Under the pieces are notes generated by a model that was not told the origin of the DNA, ran no database searches, and saw only the letters and a program-made list of their open reading frames with translations. Both the position numbers and the translations under genes were made by a program. A DNA stretch of 64,000 nt, from assembly GCF_902498995.1 (NCBI RefSeq), contig NZ_CABVLY010000002.1:1-64000 (forward strand). Direction: 5' to 3'. The stretch is from Burkholderia anthina. GTDB lineage: Bacteria > Pseudomonadota > Gammaproteobacteria > Burkholderiales > Burkholderiaceae. Positions 1 through 9,176 of this stretch are shown here, piece after piece; the stretch's first letter is position 1, and every line of letters starts with the position of its first letter.

Positions 1-776
1 CCGGCGATGATCCCGTTCTTCGACAGCGGCAGCGTGATGCGCGTGAACGCGACCCACGGCTTCGCGCCCAGGTCGTATGCGGCTTCGAGCAGCGTGAGGT
101 CCATCTTCACGAGGTGCGCATAGAGCGGCATCACCATGAACGGCAGGTACGAATAGACCATCCCGATGTAGACGCCCGCGTCGCTGTGATAGAGGCGCAG
201 CGGCGTGTGGATGATGCCGAGCGCGATCAGCGCGTGGTTCAGCAGGCCGTCGTCCTTCAGGATGCCGATCCACGCGTACACGCGGATCAGGAACGACGTC
301 CAGAACGGCAGCATCACGGCCATCATCAGCACGTTGCGGCGCGCCGGTTCCGCGCGCGCGATGTAGTACGCCATCGGGTAACCGATCAGCAGGCAGAGCA
401 GCGTCGACACGGCGGCCATCTTCAGCGAGCTGAGGTAGGTCGCGATGTACAGGTCGTCCTGCAGCAGGAACGCGTAGTGCCCGAGTTGCAGCGCGAAGTG
501 CACGACGCCGTCCTTGAACTCGACGAGCGACGTGTACGGCGGGATCCCCATCACCTGGTCGGCGAAGCTGATCTTGAACACCAGCACGAACGGCAGCGCG
601 AAGAAGACCGTGAGCCACAGGAACGGCACGCCGATCGCGACGCTGCGCCCCGACGGCAGGAAGCGCGACAGCAGCGCGAAGCGGCCCGCGCGGGCGCGGC
701 CCGGGCCGGTGCTTGCGGCGCCGGTCGATACCGGCGCGGACGGTGTGGACGGTGTGGAAGCGGAAGTTCTCATCAT
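1..776 (-). CDS. potH: Polyamine ABC transporter permease (PotH-like), 3' end outside window
   Basis: Inner-membrane permease of a putrescine/spermidine-type ABC importer. Translating the minus strand from ATG at 776 gives a cytoplasmic N-terminus rich in Thr, Ser and Arg, then hydrophobic segments. The motif MVYSYLPFMVMPLYAHL is followed by the EAA loop (LLEAAYDLGAKPW), which contacts the ATPase. About 258 codons are inside the window and the end is cut off at base 1. A second ATG at 773 is possible. The gene starts 7 bp after the stop of potG, so the two are co-transcribed. The PotH rather than PotB call rests on its position after a PotG-like ATPase. Confidence 0.85.
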   Translation of the reverse strand, partial: MMRTSASTPSTPSAPVSTGAASTGPGRARAGRFALLSRFLPSGRSVAIGVPFLWLTVFFALPFVLVFKISFADQVMGIPPYTSLVEFKDGVVHFALQLGHYAFLLQDDLYIATYLSSLKMAAVSTLLCLLIGYPMAYYIARAEPARRNVLMMAVMLPFWTSFLIRVYAWIGILKDDGLLNHALIALGIIHTPLRLYHSDAGVYIGMVYSYLPFMVMPLYAHLVKMDLTLLEAAYDLGAKPWVAFTRITLPLSKNGIIA

Positions 777-783
777 GTCGTCC

Positions 784-1941
784 TCATTGCGTCAGCACGA
801 CGCCGCTGGCCGGCGACCACGACACGAACACGTCGTCGTTCCACGAAGGCGCGCTGTCGTGCATCAGGTGCGAGCTCGACAGGTTCGACACCACCGTCTT
901 GCCGCTCGGCAAGCGCACGTGATACAGCGAGTAGCTGCCCATGTACGCGATGTCGGTCACCACGCCGCGCGCCCAGTTGTGATGCGAGCCGGGCTTGTCG
1001 CGCGACACCTGCACGCGCTCCGGGCGCACCGAGATGCCGACCGGCATCCCGAGCGGACCGGACACGCCGTGGCTCACGTACATGCGTGCTTCGAGATCGT
1101 CGCTCTCGACGAAGATGTGATCGGGTTCGTCCTCGACCACGCGGCCTTCGAACAGGTTCGTCGAGCCGATGAACTCGGCCGAGAAGCGGCTGTTCGGGTA
1201 TTCGTACACTTCGCCGGGCGTGCCGATCTGCACGATCTTGCCTTCGCTCATCACCGCGAGGCGGCTGGCCATCGTCATCGCCTCTTCCTGGTCGTGCGTG
1301 ACCATCACGCAGGTCACGTCGACCTTCTCGATGATGTTCACGAGTTCGAGCTGGGTCTTCTGGCGGATCTTCTTGTCGAGCGCGGACATCGGCTCGTCGA
1401 GCAGCAGCAGCTTCGGGCGCTTCACCAGAGAGCGGGCGAGCGCGACGCGCTGCTGCTGACCGCCGGACAATTGATGCGGCTTGCGCTTCGCGTACTTGCT
1501 CATCTGCACGAGCGCGAGCGCATCGGCCACGCGTTCCTTGATCTCGTTCTTCGGCGTGCCTTCCTGCTTCAGCCCGAACGCGACGTTCGACTCGACCGAC
1601 ATGTGCGGGAACAGCGCGTACGACTGGAACATCATGTTCACCGGGCGGCGGTACGGCGGCAGCGACGCGAGGTCCTCGCCGTCGACGAAGATCTTGCCGG
1701 AGGTGGCCGTCTCGAGCCCGGCGAGCATGCGCAGCAGCGTCGACTTGCCGCAGCCGGAGCTGCCGAGCAGCGCGAACAACTCGTTCTTCGCGATCGTCAG
1801 GTTCACGTTGTCGACGGCCGTGCTGTCGCCGAATTTCTTCACGACGTTTTCGATGCGCACGAAGGCGTCGTTCGGCTTGAGCGTGTCGGTCGCCGCGTCC
1901 CGACGCACTGCCTCAGGTGTACTGAATGAATCCCGTTTCAT
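784..1941 (-). CDS. potG: Polyamine ABC transporter ATP-binding protein (PotG/PotA-like)
   Basis: ATPase that powers polyamine uptake from the cytoplasmic face. It is 385 aa from ATG at 1941. Walker A GSSGCGKST lies near residues 60-68, signature LSGGQQQR near 158-165, Walker B LLLLDEP near 178-184, and the switch motif MVTHDQEEA follows. The C-terminal third matches a TOBE domain (SVRPERVQV). An upstream in-frame extension to 2058 exists, but its composition looks non-coding and family members start close to the chosen Met. It reads directly into potH. No binding-protein gene (potF) is visible upstream in this window, which is unusual for the operon. Confidence 0.88.
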   Translation of the reverse strand: MKRDSFSTPEAVRRDAATDTLKPNDAFVRIENVVKKFGDSTAVDNVNLTIAKNELFALLGSSGCGKSTLLRMLAGLETATSGKIFVDGEDLASLPPYRRPVNMMFQSYALFPHMSVESNVAFGLKQEGTPKNEIKERVADALALVQMSKYAKRKPHQLSGGQQQRVALARSLVKRPKLLLLDEPMSALDKKIRQKTQLELVNIIEKVDVTCVMVTHDQEEAMTMASRLAVMSEGKIVQIGTPGEVYEYPNSRFSAEFIGSTNLFEGRVVEDEPDHIFVESDDLEARMYVSHGVSGPLGMPVGISVRPERVQVSRDKPGSHHNWARGVVTDIAYMGSYSLYHVRLPSGKTVVSNLSSSHLMHDSAPSWNDDVFVSWSPASGVVLTQ

Positions 1942-2088
1942 GATGGTCCGTGTTGAAAAAGTATGCGAATGTCGGGGGTCAGGCACGACCGCTCGTGCGG
2001 CCGCGCGGTGCCGGCGGAGAGGGATCGAGCGATTCCTCATCCGGGTCGTGTGGCGCAAGCAAGCGGGTGTCGGGGCAAAGTGCGACGA

Positions 2089-2241
2089 TCAGCGGCGGCG
2101 GCATCCGGCCGGCGCACGGAACGGCGCCGGCACATCGCGCACGGCGATCGTCGGCGGCCGCTCGGGCACGCCGCCGGCTTCGTTCGCCATGCTGGCTGTC
2201 ATGATGATTTCATTGGTTTTCATCGGGCTTTCTGCTCGCAT
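2089..2241 (-). CDS. Possible 50-aa leader ORF upstream of potG
   Basis: Small reading frame on the same strand as potG. Its ATG at 2241 is preceded by GGAG at a normal distance, and upstream there is a TTGACG hexamer with an A/T-rich stretch around 2255-2285. The product is about 50 aa, polar with a basic end, and resembles no family I know. It could be a short regulatory leader of the pot operon or simply chance coding. It ends about 147 bp before potG. The rest of the 520-bp gap between potG and the deaminase gene shows nothing else I can support. Confidence 0.25.
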   Translation of the reverse strand: MRAESPMKTNEIIMTASMANEAGGVPERPPTIAVRDVPAPFRAPAGCRRR

Positions 2242-2462
2242 CTGTCGTCTCCAGTGCGAATTTTTAAACCCGTCAAAAACCTTTTGGATCGCGGATTTCC
2301 GTTCCGGACATTGAACGGAATCGATGTGAGAAGGGCCGGGAAAACGGGGCGCGGCACGCGCCCGCGCTGTCATGCGGGAAACCCGGCCGGCACGATGGCC
2401 GCCGGGCGAAGCGGAGGGTGGGGAAAACGAGCAGTCGCGGCGGCGGTGCCGCGCCGCCGGCA

Positions 2463-2930
2463 TCACTTCGCGTTCAGTTCCTTCCAGCGCTGGTAGACGC
2501 GAATCGCGTCGCCGTGCTTTTGCTGCACCATCGGCAGGCGGCGCGCCTCGACCGGCTTCGCATACTCGGCATAGAACGTATCGAGCTCGAAATACTTGCG
2601 GTCGTCGCGATAGAACGGCGCGTAGTCCTCGCGCGTCGTGATGTAGATCACGCGCTTCGGGCTGCAGTAGTACAGCGAGCCCAAGCACATCGGGCACGGG
2701 CTCGCGAGAATGTAGATCTCGCAGTCCGTCAGGTGCTCGGTGCCGAGCTTGCGGCACGCATCGCGCACCGCGAGGATTTCCGCGTGCGCGGTCGGATCGC
2801 TCGTCTGCGCGACGAGGTTCGGGCTTTCCGCGACGATCTCGCCGTCGCGCACGATCACCGTCGCGAACGGGCGGCCACCCTCTTCCACGTTCTTCATCGC
2901 GAGATCGATCGTGCGTTTCACAAAATCCAT
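2463..2930 (-). CDS. Guanine deaminase-like nucleoside/base deaminase (CDA fold)
   Basis: Zinc-dependent deaminase of the cytidine-deaminase fold, 155 aa, close in length and layout to bacillary guanine deaminase. The catalytic HAE motif (His49, Glu51) and PCPMC (Cys79, Cys82) supply the zinc ligands and the proton shuttle. The stretch SDPTAHAEI and the C-terminal aromatic region fit guanine deaminases better than tRNA adenosine deaminases. It lies 110 bp downstream of cynS on the same strand and could be the last gene of the cyn operon; both release ammonia from nitrogen compounds. Substrate is inferred by family, not proven. Confidence 0.8.
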   Translation of the reverse strand: MDFVKRTIDLAMKNVEEGGRPFATVIVRDGEIVAESPNLVAQTSDPTAHAEILAVRDACRKLGTEHLTDCEIYILASPCPMCLGSLYYCSPKRVIYITTREDYAPFYRDDRKYFELDTFYAEYAKPVEARRLPMVQQKHGDAIRVYQRWKELNAK

Positions 2931-3040
2931 GGCTGTGTCCTCGTTGAAACGAATTGGCGGAATCGCGCGCCGGCCGGCAGCCGGCGTGCGTCAGACGAAT
3001 CCGCGCCGCACGACCTCGCGGCCGCGGCGCGGCAACCGCA

Positions 3041-3511
3041 TCAGAACGGCCTGGTCGGCAGGTACTTGCCGTCGAGCGTGATCACCGCGCGCGAACCGCC
3101 TTCCGGATCGTCGACCTTCTTCACGTCGAGCCGGAAATTGATCGCGCTGATGATGCCGTCGCCGAACTTCTCGTGGACGAGCGCCTTCAGCGTCGTGCCG
3201 TACACCTGCAGCATTTCGTAGAAGCGGTAGATCGTCGGGTCGGTCGGCACGCGATCGTCGATGCTGCCGCGCAGCGGAATCGTCTGCAGCAGCAGCACCG
3301 CGTCGTCATCGAGGCCGAGCTTGCCGGCGACGCTGCGCGCCGCGTCGGCCGGCAGCGCGTGCTGGCCGAGCAGCGCGGCCGTGACGAACGCTTCGCTCAG
3401 GCCGGTGCCTTCGGTGAGCTGCGCGAACGACAGGTTCTTGCGCGCCTTCGCGAGCACGACGGTTTCGGCAAGCGCGTGGCGTGCGCTCTGGCTGTGCTGG
3501 GACTGAATCAT
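3041..3511 (-). CDS. cynS: Cyanate hydratase (cyanase)
   Basis: Catalyses cyanate plus bicarbonate to carbamate and CO2, with carbamate then falling apart to ammonia and CO2. It detoxifies cyanate and lets it serve as nitrogen source. At 156 aa it is exactly the usual length. Catalytic Arg96, Glu99 and Ser122 are all present ([17 protein letters not shown]), and the C-terminal [11 protein letters not shown] is typical. The N-terminal half is the helical HTH-like domain of the family. It follows cynT after 30 bp on the same strand, the same pairing as in enteric bacteria. Confidence 0.97.
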   Translation of the reverse strand: MIQSQHSQSARHALAETVVLAKARKNLSFAQLTEGTGLSEAFVTAALLGQHALPADAARSVAGKLGLDDDAVLLLQTIPLRGSIDDRVPTDPTIYRFYEMLQVYGTTLKALVHEKFGDGIISAINFRLDVKKVDDPEGGSRAVITLDGKYLPTRPF

Positions 3512-3541
3512 GGCAATACCTCGTGGGTGAACAAACAGGTT

Positions 3542-4201
3542 TCAGGCCGCGGCGGACAGCGCCGCAGGCGTCGCACGTACGCCGGGATGCCCGGCGAGCG
3601 ACACGAACCGGCCGGTCGCGCCGTCGTACGCGTCGATCGAGCCCGACTCGATGTCGTAGACCCAGCCGTGCAGCGCGAGGCGGCCCTCTTCGCGCGCGAG
3701 CCGCACGGCGGGATGCGTCTTCAGGTTCGCGAGTTGCGCGATCACGTTTTCGCGCACCATCGAGTCGATCCGCTCGCGCTCGCTGCGATGCGTGCGCGCC
3801 TCGTTCACGACGCGCGCCGAGTCGGCATAGCGCAGCCAGTGGCCGACGGCCGGCATGTGGTCCATGCACTGGCACGTGGCGATCGCGGTCATCGCGCCGC
3901 AGTCGGAATGTCCGCAGATCACGACGTCGGTCACGCGCAGCGCGGCGACCGCGTATTCGACCGACGCCGACACGCCGCCCGGCTCCGGGCCGTACGACGG
4001 CACGATGTTGCCGGCATTGCGGATCACGAACAGGTCGCCCGGCTCGCGCTGCGTGACGAGTTCCGGCACGAGCCGGCTGTCCGAGCACGAGATGAACAGC
4101 GCGCGCGGGTTCTGCCGGCGCGCGAGATCGTGGAACAGCGCGGCGCGCTCCGGATAGGCTTCGCGCTGGAACTTCAGAAATCCGTCGATGATGTCCTTCA
4201 T
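3542..4201 (-). CDS. cynT: Beta-class carbonic anhydrase of the cyanate operon
   Basis: Interconverts CO2 and bicarbonate, replacing the bicarbonate that cyanase uses up. It is 219 aa from ATG at 4201. Zinc ligands are Cys39 (CSDSR, with the Asp/Arg dyad), His98 and Cys101 (GHSDCG). The stretch [18 protein letters not shown] is diagnostic for the beta class. A longer frame to 4300 exists, but it runs through the cynR promoter region, and the chosen Met matches known CynT starts (MKDIIDGF). It is the first gene of the leftward cyn operon, divergent from cynR. Confidence 0.96.
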   Translation of the reverse strand: MKDIIDGFLKFQREAYPERAALFHDLARRQNPRALFISCSDSRLVPELVTQREPGDLFVIRNAGNIVPSYGPEPGGVSASVEYAVAALRVTDVVICGHSDCGAMTAIATCQCMDHMPAVGHWLRYADSARVVNEARTHRSERERIDSMVRENVIAQLANLKTHPAVRLAREEGRLALHGWVYDIESGSIDAYDGATGRFVSLAGHPGVRATPAALSAAA

Positions 4202-4289
4202 CGCGTGGCCTCCGGTGTGGGCGGGATCGATGAAGGGCAGGTTACGCCCCGCTTCCGATAACGTAAAAGACTGATTTATGATCTGCCGC

Positions 4290-4304
4290 ATAAGCACCAC
4301 TTAT
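4290..4304. promoter_or_regulatory. Candidate CynR operator (LysR-type T-N11-A palindrome)
   Basis: ATAAG, five bases, CTTAT: a perfect inverted repeat containing TAAGCACCACTTA, which fits the LysR T-N11-A box. It ends 11 bp before the cynR ATG and lies about 90 bp upstream of cynT. This position suits a site where CynR represses itself and activates cynTS. Binding is inferred from position and symmetry only. Confidence 0.6.
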
Positions 4305-4315
4305 AGGATCGAACA

Positions 4316-5212
4316 ATGCTGCTGCGCCATATCAACTACTTCCTGGCCGTCGCCGAGCATCGCAGCTTCACGCGCGCCGCCGCCGCACTCCACGTGTCGC
4401 AGCCCGCGCTGTCGCAGCAGATCCGCCAGCTCGAGGACACCCTCGGCGCGCAACTGTTCGACCGCACCGGCCGCGTCACGCGGTTGACGGATGCGGGCGA
4501 CGTGTATTTCCGCTATGCGCGGCAGGCGCTGCACGATCTCGCGGAAGGCCGGCGCGCGATCCACGACGTGCAGGACCTGAGCCGCGGCTCGCTGCGCATC
4601 GCGGTCACGCCGACCTTCACGACCTACCTCGTCGGGCCGCTCGTCGACGCGTTTTACAGCCGCTATCCGGACGTGTCGCTGTCGGTGCGTGAGATGTCGC
4701 AGGAGCGGATCGAGGCGCTGCTCGTCGACGACGAGCTCGACGTCGGCATCGCGTTCGAGGATGTGCAAAGCGCGGATATCGAAGTGCAGACGCTGCTGGT
4801 CGAGACGCTCGCGCTCGTCGTGAACCGCCGGCACGCGTTCGCGAAAAAGCGCACCGCCGGCCAGCGCGCGCTACGCGATGCGACGCTCGTGCTGCTCACC
4901 GCCGAATTCGCGACGCGCGGCCAGATCGACCGCTATTTCCGCGAGCACGACGTGCAGCCTCGCGTGCTGATGGAGGCCAACTCGATCGGCGCGGTGATCG
5001 AGATCGTGCGCCGCACCCACCTCGCCACGCTGCTGCCCGCCACGATCGCCATCGAGCACGAGGATCTCGTCGCGGTGGCGCTCGATCCGGCCGTGCTGCG
5101 GCGCACCGCCGTATTGCTGCAGCGCAAGGGCGCGTATCGCAGCGCCGCGGCGCGCGCGTTCGTCGAGCTGGCGCTCGCGCAGCACGCCGGCACGGGCAAG
5201 CGCGCGCGATGA
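4316..5212 (+). CDS. cynR: LysR-family regulator of the cyanate operon
   Basis: Transcription factor of 298 aa. Residues 1-60 form the winged HTH ([24 protein letters not shown] helix, then [16 protein letters not shown]). Residues from about 90 form the two-lobed effector-binding domain. It is divergent from cynT with 114 bp between starts, the classic cynR-cynTS layout, and it should sense cyanate. The start at 4316 is the first Met and gives the standard [10 protein letters not shown] opening. Downstream about 100 bp separate it from the next gene, with no obvious functional link. Confidence 0.92.
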   Translation: MLLRHINYFLAVAEHRSFTRAAAALHVSQPALSQQIRQLEDTLGAQLFDRTGRVTRLTDAGDVYFRYARQALHDLAEGRRAIHDVQDLSRGSLRIAVTPTFTTYLVGPLVDAFYSRYPDVSLSVREMSQERIEALLVDDELDVGIAFEDVQSADIEVQTLLVETLALVVNRRHAFAKKRTAGQRALRDATLVLLTAEFATRGQIDRYFREHDVQPRVLMEANSIGAVIEIVRRTHLATLLPATIAIEHEDLVAVALDPAVLRRTAVLLQRKGAYRSAAARAFVELALAQHAGTGKRAR

Positions 5213-5320
5213 TCGAAGCTGGGGGTGGTGGTGGGTGGGCGTGGCCGTCGGATCGACGCGCATGTTCCGGACGCCCGCTAGACGGACAAACGTGAGGGAT
5301 CGAACGATGGAGTCATGGAC

Positions 5321-5776
5321 ATGTCAAGCGTGATGCACCGCCTCATTCGCAACCCGCTCATCGTCGCCGTCGTGCTATTAGGCGGTGCATGGTGGCTGCA
5401 TGCACAGACCGCCAGCTACGGCCCCTATCACGTGGTGGGTTTCAACTACACCAACCGTGGCGTCTACAACTTCGTCGTCGACGGCTTCGGCGCAGGCAGC
5501 GCGCACGCCCGCCAGTTCGGCGGTGGCGGCGGTACAGTCTGCTGCATGGAAGTGCCGCGCAACAAGAAGACCTGGCACCTCGAGATCACGTACGACCTGA
5601 CACCCGACGAAGATGCGAAGAACATGTCGCCGGAAATCTACGAGACGGACATCGCCGTCCCGCAGTTGCCGAACAAGCGCGACGGCTATATCGAGCTTCA
5701 TTTTCTGCCCGACCGCAAGATCGAAGCCCAGTGGGTCGAGTATCCGACGATGCCGCGCATGCGGGCCGCCGGCTAG
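5321..5776 (+). CDS. DUF3304-family membrane-anchored or exported protein
   Basis: 151 aa. An uncleaved anchor or signal segment (PLIVAVVLLGGAWWLHAQ) precedes a soluble domain typical of DUF3304: GFNYTNRGVYNFVVDGFGAG, a Gly run, a Cys pair (TVCCME) and a conserved Trp. I chose ATG 5321 over 5315 because GGAG lies 8 bp before 5321 but only 2 bp before 5315. The biochemical role of the family is unknown. It should sit in the periplasm, facing outward from the inner membrane. It is the only gene on this strand here and converges with the next minus-strand gene. Confidence 0.75.
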   Translation: MSSVMHRLIRNPLIVAVVLLGGAWWLHAQTASYGPYHVVGFNYTNRGVYNFVVDGFGAGSAHARQFGGGGGTVCCMEVPRNKKTWHLEITYDLTPDEDAKNMSPEIYETDIAVPQLPNKRDGYIELHFLPDRKIEAQWVEYPTMPRMRAAG

Positions 5777-5806
5777 TCGGGCGACTGGGCATCACCGCAA
5801 GTCACA

Positions 5807-5860
5807 GCCGGTCGCACCGGCAAACAATACACCCCCACCCGGCGCACACGCGACCGGGTG
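5807..5860. terminator. Two hairpins between convergent genes (possible bidirectional terminator)
   Basis: GCCGGT-CGC-ACCGGC at 5807-5821 and CACCCGG / CCGGGTG arms at 5836-5842 and 5854-5860 lie between the stops of two convergent genes. Neither has a clear T-run, so intrinsic termination is only likely, not shown. Confidence 0.4.
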
Positions 5861-5881
5861 TTCACCACGTTCGACACCGCG

Positions 5882-6082
5882 TCAGTTGTACCCGAGAATC
5901 GCCACCGCCGCGACATCCGGCCGATCGAACGTGCCGCCGACGAGCGACGTCGTCGGCTCCAGCATCGCGGCCTGATACGACGTTACGTGCGCCTCTTTCG
6001 GCGCACCCGTTTCGTCCCAAACCGGCTCGTCGAACGCGTCGAGGCTGCTGAAAAATCCGGGTTGCGTTTGCACAGGATTCAT
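5882..6082 (-). CDS. Small hypothetical protein (66 aa)
   Basis: 66-aa acidic protein with no family I recognise. ATG at 6082 has a very good ribosome binding site (AAAGGAG, 5 bases before the ATG); an upstream GTG at 6088 overlaps this site and is less likely. The sequence is mixed and protein-like (FFSSLDAFDEPVWDE; ends ILGYN), has no signal peptide and no Cys. It begins 29 bp after the stop of the DUF3422 gene on the same strand, so it probably shares that transcript and may assist that membrane protein. Confidence 0.6.
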   Translation of the reverse strand: MNPVQTQPGFFSSLDAFDEPVWDETGAPKEAHVTSYQAAMLEPTTSLVGGTFDRPDVAAVAILGYN

Positions 6083-6111
6083 CTCCACTCCTTTGATATG
6101 TCGTTGATCTT

Positions 6112-7431
6112 CTAGCTTGCCTGCTTCAATGCCGCCGCATGCACGAGTGCATCGTCATGCGCGGCCTCCGAGCGCGCCAGCTGCGCGCGCGTGCGCCGCG
6201 TGATGTGAATCACCGCGAACACGACGGGCGCGATCAGCAGGCCCTCCGCCAGTTCGGGATCGACCGGCAGGTTCATCACGTGCAGCGCCTTGAACGCCGC
6301 GGCCGCAAGCGACAGCACGTAGTACGAAATGGCTGCCACCGACAGCCCTTCCACCGCATGCTGCAGATGAAGCTGGTTGCGCGCGGTGCGCTCCATGCCC
6401 GCCAGCAGTCGCGTCACATCTTTTTCCTGCGCGAGGTTCACGCGCGTGCGCAGCAGATCGACGGCACGCGCGATCCGCGCGGCGATCTGCTCGTGACGCG
6501 CCCACACGCTGCGGCAGGTTTCCATCGCCGGCGCGAAGCGCCGCTCCATGAACTCGGCGATCGTCGGCATGCCTTCGATGCGCTCCTCGCGCAGTTCCTG
6601 GATGCGCGCCAGCACGAGCTTCTCGTACGCGCGCGATGCGCTGAAACGCCCGCCGGAGCCCGACAGCGCCTCGACGCGCACCGCGAGATGCGTGAGCTTC
6701 ACGAGCAGCGCCGCGTCGTCGCCGGCCGCGCCGCTCGCGTCCATCCGCTGCATCAGCGCATGCAGCGCCGCATGAATCTCGTCGAGCTCGCGGCTCATCT
6801 GCCGCGCAACCGGCAACGCGAGCAGCGCCATCATCCGGTACGTCTCGATCTCGTAGAGGCGCTGCAGCAAACGGCCGCCCTGCTCCTCGCGGAAATCCTC
6901 GTCGACGACGAGAAAGCGCATGAAGCCGTCGGCACGCACATGCCAGTCGCAGAACACCTTGCCGCCGCCGAGCACGTTGCTGCCGACGAGCGCGGGCCCG
7001 TCGATCCAGCGGCGCAGGTCGCCGCACACGAGCCGCGCGGCGTCGCCCGACAGCAACTCCATGCGCACCGCGACGAAACGGATCCCGGCGAGCCGCGCGA
7101 ACCACGCGGCCGGGATGCCCTCGATCGCGAGATCGTCGAAATAGCCGGTGTCGCGGCGCGGCGCGACGAACGTGAAGGTCGAGAATTCGGTGTGGCGCTC
7201 CCACTTCAGATGCCAGCCGGACGGCGACTGCACCGCGTAGTGCGTCGCGCCTTCGTGCGGCGCATCGATGCCGGTGTCGCGGCACAGCGCGTGCAGCAGC
7301 GTTTCGTGAAGATCGGGCTGGCCGTCCGCGTAGATCGCATAGTGCGTGAGCGACACGGCTTCGGCGAGCCGCAGGAACGGCCGGGCATGCAATTCCGCGG
7401 CCAGTGCGGCGCGCAACGGATGATCGATCAT
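6112..7431 (-). CDS. DUF3422-family membrane protein
   Basis: 439 aa from ATG at 7431; a longer frame to 7545 would run through the promoter shared with the LysR gene. The N-terminus (HPLRAALAAELHARPF) and WERHTEFSTFTF are hallmarks of DUF3422. A long soluble, partly coiled-coil domain is followed near the C-terminus by two transmembrane helices (around AISYYVLSLAAAAF and LLIAPVVFAVIHI), so it is anchored in the inner membrane with a large cytoplasmic part. The family has no established function. It is divergent from a LysR gene, which may control it. Confidence 0.85.
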   Translation of the reverse strand: MIDHPLRAALAAELHARPFLRLAEAVSLTHYAIYADGQPDLHETLLHALCRDTGIDAPHEGATHYAVQSPSGWHLKWERHTEFSTFTFVAPRRDTGYFDDLAIEGIPAAWFARLAGIRFVAVRMELLSGDAARLVCGDLRRWIDGPALVGSNVLGGGKVFCDWHVRADGFMRFLVVDEDFREEQGGRLLQRLYEIETYRMMALLALPVARQMSRELDEIHAALHALMQRMDASGAAGDDAALLVKLTHLAVRVEALSGSGGRFSASRAYEKLVLARIQELREERIEGMPTIAEFMERRFAPAMETCRSVWARHEQIAARIARAVDLLRTRVNLAQEKDVTRLLAGMERTARNQLHLQHAVEGLSVAAISYYVLSLAAAAFKALHVMNLPVDPELAEGLLIAPVVFAVIHITRRTRAQLARSEAAHDDALVHAAALKQAS

Positions 7432-7591
7432 CGGTACACCACTTTCCCTGTTCAACGCTGCATGCCGGCCACGCCGGCGCAATTGCCGCGCTGCATCGGA
7501 CGATGCAGCCGGTGTGATTCCACTATGGCAGACACATTGCGACAATAAAAACGCATAATGTTGATCGTTACATTCAGTTTTACTGATACCG

Positions 7592-8467
7592 ATGAAGATG
7601 CTCGATCACGACGTGCTGGCCACCGTCGTCGCCGTCGCGGAAACCGGCAACATGACCCGTGCGGCCGAAGCCGTGAACCGCTCGCAGTCGGCCGTGAGCA
7701 TGCAGATCAAGAGCCTCGAGGACGCAATCGGACGGCCGCTGTTCGTGCGCAAGCCGCGCAGCATCGTGCTCACGCGCGAAGGCGAGGTCTTGCTGGGATT
7801 CGCCAGACGAATGCTGGCGCTGCGCGACGAGGCGTGGGCGGCCGTGGTGCGCCCGGAAGTGACCGGCAAGGTGGTGATCGGCGTGCCGGACGACTATGCG
7901 TCGTCGCTGCTGCCGTCGGTGCTGAAGAAATTCTCGGCGACCTATCCGAAGGTCGAGATCCAGGTGATCGGGCTGCCGAGCAGCGCGCTCGCGCCGCTGC
8001 TGAAGGACGGCACCGTCGATCTCGTGTGCGGCACGCGCATCAAGGGGCTGTCGGGCGACTTCATCCGCCACGAGCCGATGGCATGGGCCGCGATGACGAA
8101 CGGGCCGCGCGTCTGGGAGGAACGGCCGCTGCCGATCGCGGTGTTCATGCCGGGCAGCGTCGCGCGCGAGAACGCGATCCGCAGTCTCGAACGCGCGAAG
8201 CTGCCGTTCCGGACCTCTTACGAAAGCCCGAGCCTGCTCGGACTGCTGAGCATGGTCGAAGCCGGCCTCGCGGTCGCGCCGCTCGCGCGCTGCGCGATTC
8301 CCGCGCAATTGTCGATGCTCGGCCGCTCGCACGGGCTGCCCGATCTGCCGCCGCTCGAGCTGATCCTCGCGCGCAGCACGAAATCGAAGCGCCCGCCGTG
8401 CGACTTTCTCGCGGAACAACTGATGGAAGATCTGCAGCGGCAAACCGGCCAGACCGGCGACGCCTGA
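7592..8467 (+). CDS. LysR-family transcriptional regulator
   Basis: 291 aa with an N-terminal HTH (NMTRAAEAVNRSQSAVSMQIKSLE) and a type-2 periplasmic-binding-like effector domain beginning near residue 90 (VVIGVPDDYAS). Two Met codons (7592, 7598) are possible starts. It is divergent from the DUF3422 gene with 160 bp between them; this gap is A/T-rich (TTGCGACAATAAAAACGCATAATG region) and should hold both promoters. The likely target is the DUF3422/small-protein operon; the effector is unknown. It resembles the LysR at 9761-10678 in its effector-domain opening. Confidence 0.88.
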   Translation: MKMLDHDVLATVVAVAETGNMTRAAEAVNRSQSAVSMQIKSLEDAIGRPLFVRKPRSIVLTREGEVLLGFARRMLALRDEAWAAVVRPEVTGKVVIGVPDDYASSLLPSVLKKFSATYPKVEIQVIGLPSSALAPLLKDGTVDLVCGTRIKGLSGDFIRHEPMAWAAMTNGPRVWEERPLPIAVFMPGSVARENAIRSLERAKLPFRTSYESPSLLGLLSMVEAGLAVAPLARCAIPAQLSMLGRSHGLPDLPPLELILARSTKSKRPPCDFLAEQLMEDLQRQTGQTGDA

Positions 8468-8495
8468 ACGCGATCAGGCGCCGCTGCGTGCGGCG

Positions 8496-9062
8496 TCACG
8501 AATCGCCCGCTCGCGGATGGCCCGCGGCCGGCAGCGCCGCGTTGACGATGCCCGCGACCGTATCGACGAGCGCTTCGAGCGTGTCGCCGCGCACGTACCG
8601 CCCGGCCGGCGGAATGCATTCGTCGCGCCGGCCGCCCCGCCGCGACCCGGCCGTCACCGACAGCGTCGCGCCGAACCGGTTGCCATGCCGCCTGCCGAAG
8701 ATGCCGATGCGCTGTTCGCCCAGATAGGCCTGCTCGGGAAGAAACAACCGGATTTCGACGGCGATCCGGTCGGGATCGCCGGCCCGCGCGTTCGCCTCGA
8801 TACCCGGCTCGAACGTCCCGGCGATGCGGAACATCGCGTGCGAATCCCATGCGGCCAACGGGCCGCCGGCCGCGTCGACCCGCTCGATGTCGACCGACCA
8901 CTGATGCCGATCCGGCATCCGGATCGCCTGGCGCAGCAGCACGTCCGCCGTGCGAACCGTCACCATCAACTGCCGGGCGAGCTGCCCGCCCGACGGCAGC
9001 GTCGCGCCCCGCACGCGCCGGCCTGCCGGCCGCGCGGTGCGCACTTCTTCCGTGAGATACAT
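8496..9062 (-). CDS. Hypothetical protein (188 aa)
   Basis: No family recognised. From ATG at 9062, preceded by AGGGAGG at good spacing, the product is 188 aa, Arg-rich and probably cytoplasmic; no signal or membrane segment is visible. The centre (WSVDIERVDAAGG and MFRIAGTFEP) has a beta-rich pattern. A longer frame to 9176 is less likely because the strong Shine-Dalgarno sits at 9062. It converges with the LysR gene on its left and follows the 9177-9542 gene on the same strand after 114 bp, so they may be one unit. Confidence 0.6.
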   Translation of the reverse strand: MYLTEEVRTARPAGRRVRGATLPSGGQLARQLMVTVRTADVLLRQAIRMPDRHQWSVDIERVDAAGGPLAAWDSHAMFRIAGTFEPGIEANARAGDPDRIAVEIRLFLPEQAYLGEQRIGIFGRRHGNRFGATLSVTAGSRRGGRRDECIPPAGRYVRGDTLEALVDTVAGIVNAALPAAGHPRAGDS

Positions 9063-9176
9063 GAATCCTCCCTGTCGAGGGTCGGCGCCACGTACGACGC
9101 GGCGCACGAACGTTCGCCGCGGCCGGTTCACCGACAACACGGCAACCGGAGAAAAGGTGGCGGACCGAACAAGCAA

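Noticed and set aside
114-1172. Many long Arg-rich frames on the strand opposite to real genes, here and throughout the window
   Set aside because: GC-rich DNA with strong third-position bias leaves long open antisense frames. They are low-complexity (RRR, HRA patterns), lack ribosome sites and overlap well-identified genes fully.
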